The position numbers and the translations under genes are program-made. Positions 38,282 through 43,602 of a stretch of 43,602 nt of DNA are shown here, piece after piece (position 1 is the stretch's first letter; each line of letters opens with the position of its first letter). The notes beneath the pieces are model-generated. The model did no database searches, was not told the origin of the DNA, and saw only the letters and a program-made list of their open reading frames with translations. The stretch is from Acidobacteriota bacterium (GTDB lineage Bacteria > Acidobacteriota > Vicinamibacteria > Vicinamibacterales > Fen-181): the NCBI GenBank assembly GCA_025363775.1, contig JANYLG010000136.1, positions 1 to 43,602 of the forward strand, in the 5' to 3' direction.

Positions 38282-39910
38282 CTACGAGATCGTGATCAGC
38301 GAGGGATCGTACTGCTCCGGCTTCTGGAAGCCGAGCAGCGTCAGCAGCGTCGCGGCGACGTGGCTCAGGCGTGGCGATGGAACGTCGGTCAGTGAAAGCC
38401 GATTCGCGCCCGAGAAGTCCTTGATGATGAACGGCACCGGGTTGAGGGTGTGCGCCACCATCGCCTCCCGCTTGCCCTTCTTCATTGTGAACATGCAGTC
38501 CGCGTTGCCGTGGTCCGCCGTCACCACCAGCACGCCGCCGGCCGCGCGAACCGCGGGCAGCAGGCGCTGCAGGCCGAGATCCACGGATTCGACCGCGATC
38601 CGGATGGCGTTGACGATGCCCGTGTGCCCGACCATGTCGCCGTTGGGGTAGTTCAGCCTGATGAACTTGAAGTGCCCGGACCGCACCGTGTCGATCGTCG
38701 CGTCGGTGATCTCGGCCGACTTCATCCACGGGCGCTGATCGAACATCACCCTGTCAGAGGGGATCTCGACGTACTTCTCCACGCGCTCGTCAACGTAGCC
38801 GGAGTTGTTGCCGTTCCAGAAGTAGGTGACGTGCCCGAACTTCTGCGTCTCCGAGATCGCGTACGACGTCACGCCCGCCGTGCAGAGGTACTGCGACACG
38901 GTGCAGTCGATGGCCGGCGGCTCCACCAGGAACTGCCCGGGAATCTGCGCGTCGCCGTCGTACTGCATCATCCCCGCGTAGAAGACGGCCGGCACGCGCA
39001 CCCGGTCGAACTCGTCGAAGTCGCGCTCCTCGAACGCGCGCGAGATCTCGATTGCGCGGTCTCCGCGGAAATTGAAGAACAGCACCGCGTCGCCGTCCTG
39101 GATCGTGCCCACCGGCTGGCCGCCGCTCGCAATGACGAAGCTGTCGAGGTATTGGTCCGTGCTCGTCGGATCCTCGCGGTAGCAGGTCTCCACCGCGTCC
39201 CTGGCCGACGCGAACCGACGGCCGATGCCGAGGACGTGCGCCTTCCACCCGCGCTCCACCACCGCCCAGTCGGCGTTGTAGCGGTCCATGGTGGTGACCA
39301 TCCGGCCGCCGCCCGAGGCGACGCGGTAGTCGCGCCCGCCCGTGGCGTTCAGCCGGGACAGGTGCCCCTCGAGCGCGTCGAGATACGTCAGCGCGCTCCG
39401 TTCACCGACATCGCGCCCGTCGAGCAACGGGTGCACGCGGACGCGCGCCATCTTTTCTTCTGCGCAACGGTCGAGCAGTGCGAACAGGTGGTTGATGTGG
39501 CTGTGCACGTTCCCGTCGGACAGGAGTCCGATAAAGTGGACCGTGCCGCCGGACTGGCCGCGCGCCATCGCGGCCTGCCAGGCCGCGCTCCTGAAGATGG
39601 CCCCGGACGCCACTGCGTCATTGACCAACTGGGCACCCTGCGCGAACACCCGCCCGGCCCCGATCGCGTTGTGGCCCACCTCGGAATTACCCATGTCCTC
39701 GTCGGATGGCAACCCGACCGCCTTTCCGTGCGCCTTCAGCGTGACGAAGAGCGGCTCGGCGATCAGTTCGTCGAGCACCGGCGTGTTCGCCAGGAAGACG
39801 CCATCCGATTCATCGCGCTTGCCCAGGCCGACGCCGTCCATGATGACGAGCACAACCGGTCCGGGAAACGCATGGTAGCCGGGAAGAGGAGCGAGCTGAA
39901 GCTGCGTCAC
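38282..39910 (-). CDS. gpmI: 2,3-bisphosphoglycerate-independent phosphoglycerate mutase
   Basis: 542 residues from GTG 39910, with AAGGAGG nine bases upstream. Alkaline phosphatase-superfamily iPGM: first metal site VVLVIMDGVGLGKRDESDG, active-site serine motif EDMGNSEVGHNAIGAGRVFA, then GLLSDGNVHSHINHLFALL, LLDGRDVGERSALTYLDALE, FFNFRGDRAIEISRAF, and the C-terminal metal ligands in LNYPNGDMVGHTGI and VTADHGNAD with HTLNPVPF. It interconverts 3- and 2-phosphoglycerate in glycolysis and gluconeogenesis with two Mn ions. Slightly longer than the usual 510 residues. Monocistronic; the sequence is complete and unremarkable apart from an N-terminal LQLAPLPGYHAFPGP extension before the first metal motif. 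Confidence 0.95.
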   Translation of the reverse strand: MTQLQLAPLPGYHAFPGPVVLVIMDGVGLGKRDESDGVFLANTPVLDELIAEPLFVTLKAHGKAVGLPSDEDMGNSEVGHNAIGAGRVFAQGAQLVNDAVASGAIFRSAAWQAAMARGQSGGTVHFIGLLSDGNVHSHINHLFALLDRCAEEKMARVRVHPLLDGRDVGERSALTYLDALEGHLSRLNATGGRDYRVASGGGRMVTTMDRYNADWAVVERGWKAHVLGIGRRFASARDAVETCYREDPTSTDQYLDSFVIASGGQPVGTIQDGDAVLFFNFRGDRAIEISRAFEERDFDEFDRVRVPAVFYAGMMQYDGDAQIPGQFLVEPPAIDCTVSQYLCTAGVTSYAISETQKFGHVTYFWNGNNSGYVDERVEKYVEIPSDRVMFDQRPWMKSAEITDATIDTVRSGHFKFIRLNYPNGDMVGHTGIVNAIRIAVESVDLGLQRLLPAVRAAGGVLVVTADHGNADCMFTMKKGKREAMVAHTLNPVPFIIKDFSGANRLSLTDVPSPRLSHVAATLLTLLGFQKPEQYDPSLITIS

Positions 39911-39941
39911 GTGGCACTGCCTCCTTGACGGCCGGGCGGGC

Positions 39942-40778
39942 CTACTTCGCGGCGCGGCTCGCGCGCCACTTCGCGCTCGTCGCGCCGGTGGTCGCGGTTC
40001 CCTCAATCGTCGTCCCGTTCACGCGGCCGATGTATTTCGTGTTGCCGGCCGTGAACGAGATCTCGTCGCCGCGCAGACGACCGTCGGTGATTGGCGTGCT
40101 GTCGGAGCCGAGGCGAATCGTGCCCGACACCATCTGGAAGGTCTGCGTGAGCGCCAGTTCGCCGTCCGGCAGCGTCCACACCCCGTCGGCCTTCGCCGGC
40201 ACGATCCACAGGAGTGCGGTGCACCAGGTCGCGCAGTCGTTGCCCACCGTCGCCGTCTCGTCAGCGACCCAGGCTTCCATGGTGAAGGTGTTCGACACGA
40301 TGCGCGTCCCGGGCTTCAAGTCGAGGATCTTCGGGCGAAGCCTCAGGTTGATGTCGGGCAGCAGGAACATGGTGATGACCGTGGCCTTCGAGAAGTCGGT
40401 CTCGAACAGGTCAGCCTTGACGAATTCGGCCTTGTCGCTCACGCCTTCCTTGGCGGCATTCTGCTTCGACAGTTCGATCATGTCCGGGTCGTATTCAATC
40501 CCCATGGCGCGAGCGCCGCGCTTGGCTGCCGTGATGACCGTCCGGCCGTCGCCCGAGCCAAGATCCATGACGAAGTCCTGCGGCGTCATCTTCGCCATGT
40601 CGAGCATCTTGTCCACCAGCGTCTGCGGCGTCGGCACCCAGACGACGTCCTTGCCATGCTGTCCCACCTGGGGCTGGAACGGCGGTTTGGTATCCTGCGT
40701 GGTCTGGGCGAAGACGGGGATGGCCACCAGCAGCAGGCAGAGGACCAGCCAAGCTCGGCGCACGCAATGCGAAGGCAT
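39942..40778 (-). CDS. Exported SAM-dependent methyltransferase-like protein
   Basis: 278 residues from ATG 40778, with AAGGAG upstream. It starts with a convincing signal peptide (WLVLCLLLVAIPVFAQ). The following class I methyltransferase domain shows motif I as VMDLGSGDGRTVITAAKRGA and the post-I acidic residue in MGIEYDPDMIELSKQNA, plus VKADLFETDF and a motif IV-like VITMFLLPDINLRLRPKILD. The last 80 residues (WTLPDGELALTQTFQMVSGT, IRLGSDSTPITDGRLRGDEI) form a beta-rich domain like those in periplasmic proteins. SAM is normally cytoplasmic, so an exported methyltransferase is puzzling; homologues with signal peptides are known in several soil lineages but their function is not. Stand-alone gene 32 bases downstream of gpmI's start. 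Confidence 0.75.
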   Translation of the reverse strand: MPSHCVRRAWLVLCLLLVAIPVFAQTTQDTKPPFQPQVGQHGKDVVWVPTPQTLVDKMLDMAKMTPQDFVMDLGSGDGRTVITAAKRGARAMGIEYDPDMIELSKQNAAKEGVSDKAEFVKADLFETDFSKATVITMFLLPDINLRLRPKILDLKPGTRIVSNTFTMEAWVADETATVGNDCATWCTALLWIVPAKADGVWTLPDGELALTQTFQMVSGTIRLGSDSTPITDGRLRGDEISFTAGNTKYIGRVNGTTIEGTATTGATSAKWRASRAAK

Positions 40779-40928
40779 GTGTGTTCTCCTTACGCGGTTG
40801 AATCGATTCGTTCCAGGACCCATGGACAGCGTGCAATTATACTGCCGGCCATGCGGGCCTGAGCGCGACGACGGCGGAGATTCAGCGCGGCAACCTCGTG
40901 TCGCGCGAGTGGCGCCCGGTGCAGGGCC

Positions 40929-41147
40929 TCAGAGACCGAGGCGGAGCATCCACCACAGCAGCGCGCCAAGGCCCAGCCCGATGACAACGACGGCGGTCAT
41001 CCCGGTGACGAAATACGGGTACACCATGAAGGCGAGGCCCGCGACCATCTGGGGCCACCGCGCCTGCTTCTTGCCGTAGACGAACAGGGCAAGACCGATG
41101 GTCCCGACGACGAGCGAGAGAAAGAGCACACCGGGTTCGAGGGACAT
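40929..41147 (-). CDS. Small two-helix membrane protein
   Basis: 72 residues from ATG 41147, with AACGAGG immediately upstream. Two or three hydrophobic segments (VLFLSLVVGTIGLALFVYG, AGLAFMVYPYFVTGMTAVVV, IGLGLGALLWWMLRL) with a short basic-aromatic loop KKQARWPQ. Similar small proteins are frequent in Acidobacteriota and Proteobacteria and are often annotated as amino acid transport protein-like, without evidence. Lies between the methyltransferase and the beta-lactamase on the same strand, with short gaps (150 and 92 bases). Function unknown. Confidence 0.6.
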   Translation of the reverse strand: MSLEPGVLFLSLVVGTIGLALFVYGKKQARWPQMVAGLAFMVYPYFVTGMTAVVVIGLGLGALLWWMLRLGL

Positions 41148-41239
41148 CCTCGTTCGATCCTGACACCAACCTGAGTGTCCGGCAAGGCTGCTTCACCAGA
41201 GCTCCCCGTAAGAGTCCCGGAATCCTGCATCACCCTCGC

Positions 41240-42301
41240 TCACCGTCCGGCTGAATCCGTCGTGGCCGCCGAAGCCGTGAAGAGGAAGTAGTCGAAGGCG
41301 AAGCGGGCGATCTCCGCTATCGCCTTCTCCGCGTCCACTGACTGGGCGCGCGCGCTCTTGGTGAGAACGGTGATTGCCACGTGACCGCCGTTGTCGGGCA
41401 GGTAGATGATGCCCACATCGTCGAACACGCCGCCCATCGACCCGGTCTTGTGCGCCACGACAGTGCCTCGAGGCAGCAGCCCCTTGATCCGCTGCGCCCC
41501 GGTCGTGCATCGCTTCATCGTCTCGAGGATGGCATCCGACGAGGTACGGTCGACGGCTTCGCCGCTCCAGATCTTCTCGAGCAGCGTCACGAAGGCGCGC
41601 GGGGTCGCCTGGTCCCGCGGGTCAGCAGCATAGCGGTCGTCGGCCGCCCATCGCGCTTCGTCGGTCTGCTGCTGCTCGGGCTGCTGGGGCCGCCGCATCG
41701 TCGCCTGCAGTTCCTCGAGCGGCCGATCCTTCAGCCTCGCCGTGTCCTGGCCGCCGTGGTCGAGGATCAGCTCCTGGCAGGACCGGTCGACGCGAATGCC
41801 TTTGATCCCAAGCGTCGCGAGCCGCGCGTTCACGTCCGCTGCCCCAGCCTTCGCCAGGCAGATGTCGGCGGCCGAGTTGTCGCTCACGAGCATCATCAGG
41901 TTCGCGACGTTGTGGAGCGACAGCTTGACGCCAGGCAGATCGAACTGGGGCGCCAGCTCGCCGCTGCCCAGGTGTTGATCGAGGGGCCCGATGTCAATCA
42001 TCTCGTCCCAGCTCAGTTTCCCGGCCTTGGCCTTGGCGTACAGCTCGACCAGCACGGGCAACTTGAAGGCGCTGGCCATCGGGTACGGTTCATCGCCGTT
42101 GACGTACAGCTCCGTGCCGCTCTCGAGGTGTTTGATCCCGACGCCCACGAGGCCGCGGGCCCCGGCGGCCGCGCGGGTGATCTGCGCCTGCAGCCGATCG
42201 AGTGGCGCAGGGCCGCCGGCCGCCACCACGTGCGAGCCGCCGGCGAGAGCGACGATGACAAGAACCAGCCAGACGCGTGTCGTTCGATTCGGCCGACGCA
42301 T
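41240..42301 (-). CDS. Class A beta-lactamase family serine hydrolase
   Basis: 353 residues from ATG 42301 with AAGGAG six bases upstream. Signal peptide (about 1-28, WLVLVIVALAGGSHVVAA). Catalytic motifs: SAFK (S77, K80, equivalent to S70/K73), SDN at 140-142, and HKTGS (K285, KTG). The omega-loop glutamate is probably E215 in TDEARWAADD, resembling the ExxMxxDD pattern of the PER/VEB-like A2 subgroup and not ExxLN. There is an insertion of about 25 residues before it (RPLEELQATMRRPQQPEQQQ). The length exceeds the usual 290-310. It hydrolyses beta-lactams in the periplasm or, if divergent, acts as an esterase or peptidase. No regulator or mobile element is adjacent, so it is probably intrinsic. 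Confidence 0.88.
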   Translation of the reverse strand: MRRPNRTTRVWLVLVIVALAGGSHVVAAGGPAPLDRLQAQITRAAAGARGLVGVGIKHLESGTELYVNGDEPYPMASAFKLPVLVELYAKAKAGKLSWDEMIDIGPLDQHLGSGELAPQFDLPGVKLSLHNVANLMMLVSDNSAADICLAKAGAADVNARLATLGIKGIRVDRSCQELILDHGGQDTARLKDRPLEELQATMRRPQQPEQQQTDEARWAADDRYAADPRDQATPRAFVTLLEKIWSGEAVDRTSSDAILETMKRCTTGAQRIKGLLPRGTVVAHKTGSMGGVFDDVGIIYLPDNGGHVAITVLTKSARAQSVDAEKAIAEIARFAFDYFLFTASAATTDSAGR

Positions 42302-42340
42302 GAGCGCTCCTTGTTGTCTTGTCCGGGGATGAAGCCTGAG

Positions 42341-42402
42341 GAGCCCGTCCGAGCATGGCGCGACGGGCTCCCAGGCGCGTGTCCAGACTGTCTCAGACAC
42401 GC
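42341..42402 (-). terminator. Tandem hairpins downstream of the TonB receptor gene
   Basis: Two inverted repeats directly after the receptor stop (read on minus): GCGTGTC/GACACGC at 42377-42402 and GAGCCCGTC/GACGGGCTC at 42341-42370 with a 12-base loop. No T-run. They fit a GC-rich terminator region between this gene and the beta-lactamase. Confidence 0.5.
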
Positions 42403-42410
42403 TCCGAGAT

Positions 42411-43507
42411 CTAGAAGTCGAACCGTATCCCCAGCTGGAACTGGCGCGGGTCGCCTGCCGACTGTGACCTGCCGAACAGCGACGACTGGATACTGCTGGT
42501 ATACGAGTTGAAGTTGACGCGATTGAAAAGATTGAACGCCTCCGCGAGCACTTCCACCCGTCGCCTCGCGCCCAGCCTCACCATCTTGGAGAGCCGGAAG
42601 TCCATCCGCGCCCAGTCTGGCCCGCGGAAAGCGTTGCGCTGCAGCAATCCGGGCCGGTTCACCGGGATCGAGAACGTGCCGTACGTCGTGGTGCCGTTGG
42701 TCGGATACTTTCCGGCTGGATCCGGGTCGGGCCGGTCGCCCGATCGGCTGTCGTTGTTCGTGTCGCGACCGGAGGTGACGTTGAACGGGTAGGCGGAGCG
42801 GTACTGGTAGATGGCGCTCATCTGGATACCGAGGGGCAGCGTCACCTGTCCGGTCACCACGAGATTGTGCCGGGCGTCGTTGTCGGCGGGTGCCCAGTCG
42901 GCACGGAGGTTGTACTGATCGGTCGGGAGCGACGTCGAGTTGCGCGCTTCGGAGTCCGACCAGCTGCTCGAGAGCGTGTAGGCCGCCGAGAATCGCCAGC
43001 GCTCGCCGAAGCGGCGCTCCGCGTTCAGGATGAGCCCGTTGTACGTCCGGTTGCCCGAACCCTCGTGAATCAGCTCCCGGCCCATCGTCGGGTCGGGACG
43101 GACCGTCGTGCCATTGACCGGGGCATTGAGGTCACGACGCCGGATCTGCTCGAGCCCGCGGTTGTACAGGTAGTTCGCGCCCACCGCGAACCCGTTCCCG
43201 AAGTCATGCTTGGCCCCCGCGGTCGCCTGCACCGAGTACGGCTGGGCGAGGTTGGAATCGAACTGCTCGATGTTCCGCGGTGCCTGCACCGCCGGCTTGC
43301 CGCCCGTATAGTCTGGGTAGCCGGGGTTGTTCAGCACGATGAAGTCCGTCGCGTTGATCACGTTGAGCACGATGATCAACCACTGGTTCAGCGTGATCTT
43401 GTCCTTGAAGATGCCGGCCCCCACGTTGTAGACCGTCTTCCCCTTGTTTGTGGGATCGAAGGTGAGCGCCAGCCGCGGGGACACGTCGTTGGTCGTCAGC
43501 TGGCCGG
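42411..43507 (-). CDS. TonB-dependent receptor (OAR-like), C-terminal part, 5' cut by fold-back
   Basis: The C-terminal ~365 residues of an outer-membrane receptor: TTNDVSPRLALTFDPTNKGK, LAQPYSVQATAGAKHDFGNG, RFGERWRFSAAYTLSSSWSD, DARHNLVVTGQVTLPLGIQM, AEAFNLFNRVNFNSY, ending in QLGIRFDF with a terminal phenylalanine as required for barrel insertion. This matches TonB-dependent receptors with an N-terminal carboxypeptidase-regulatory domain that are numerous in Acidobacteriota; the full protein would be around 1000 residues. The gene is intact up to 43507, then meets the fold-back; in the right-hand copy the true upstream residues GLRFDRVDYAG can be read on the plus strand. Ligand unknown. 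Confidence 0.85.
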
Positions 43508-43602
43508 GCTACGCTTCGACCGGGTCGACTACGCCGGCCAGCTGACGACCAACGACGTGTCCCCGCGGCTGGCGCTCACCTTCGATCCCACAAACAAGGG
43601 GA
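43439..43602. repeat. Perfect 69-bp inverted repeat at sequence end (assembly fold-back)
   Basis: 43439-43507 is the exact reverse complement of 43534-43602, with a 26-base spacer. Both arms encode the same receptor segment (NDVSPRLALTFDPTNKG): on the minus strand in the left arm, on the plus strand in the right arm, where the spacer extends it upstream in frame. Best explained as a chimeric fold-back at a contig end, not a natural palindrome. Confidence 0.85.

Noticed and set aside
40850-40928. Plus-strand stretch reading LSATTAEIQRGNLVSREWRP, resembling a coding remnant
   Set aside because: Only about 25 residues, no start or family match; could be chance in GC-rich DNA.

Overview
This GC-rich window reads as chromosome from a Gram-negative, probably Acidobacteriota (Vicinamibacteria-like) bacterium. 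The evidence is a TonB-dependent receptor with OAR-type repeats, large secreted beta-propeller and M14 peptidase-like proteins, outer-membrane beta-barrels, and many short palindromic intergenic repeats. Lineage is inferred from gene style only; there is no rRNA, tRNA or other phylogenetic marker. No CRISPR array, integrase, phage or plasmid function was seen. The end of the sequence is a perfect fold-back, so this is most likely the end of an assembled (possibly metagenomic) contig.

Layout. 1-1510 is a gene graveyard: an IS66 transposase scrap, a nucleotidyltransferase scrap, a beta-propeller protein without its N-terminus, a DUF4143 ATPase scrap and a methyltransferase-like scrap, then palindromic and tandem repeats. 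1523-5716 (minus) is a tightly coupled six-gene operon: phosphate butyryltransferase, a P-loop ATPase, a 2x[4Fe-4S] ferredoxin subunit, and the alpha, beta and gamma subunits of a 2-oxoacid:ferredoxin oxidoreductase. It probably converts branched-chain 2-oxoacids to acyl-CoA, acyl phosphate and reduced ferredoxin. 6065-7694 holds three small unrecognised genes and a half-size chromate transporter. 7809-11783 (minus) carries citrate synthase and a coupled pair, a malate/lactate-type dehydrogenase and L-2-hydroxyglutarate oxidase, all central 2-oxoacid and 2-hydroxyacid metabolism.

12010-15474 (plus) encodes a secreted FG-GAP-like protein, a sodium:solute symporter and a secreted MetX-like alpha/beta hydrolase. 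15526-19561 is a respiratory region: a minus-strand operon (tetraheme membrane cytochrome, Tat-type ferredoxin, NrfD-type quinol subunit) divergent from a pentaheme cytochrome c554-like protein, with no molybdopterin catalytic subunit present. 19667-25752 holds a 1009-residue sortilin-like propeller protein, a beta-barrel protein and glycogen debranching enzyme GlgX. 25884-30123 (minus) has a PHA-system protein and a TRAP transporter of the TatT type: lipoprotein TatT, solute-binding protein, and fused DctQ-DctM permease.

30257-42301 is mostly minus-strand single genes: a secreted M14 peptidase-like protein, a PIN-domain toxin remnant, a zinc alcohol dehydrogenase and ferredoxin-NADP-reductase-like protein (both plus), a PagL-like lipid A deacylase, a PatB/MalY-type aminotransferase, a truncated unknown gene, phosphoglycerate mutase GpmI, an exported SAM-methyltransferase-like protein, a small membrane protein and a class A beta-lactamase. 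The window ends in a TonB-dependent receptor cut by the fold-back.

The most distinctive signals are: at least four families of palindromic intergenic repeats, one ~66 bp with imperfect terminal inverted repeats; degenerate tandem repeats; the mosaic of broken genes at the left edge; the ATPase in the position where butyrate kinase would be expected; and the fold-back at the right edge. No single clearly new defence or mobile system was found.
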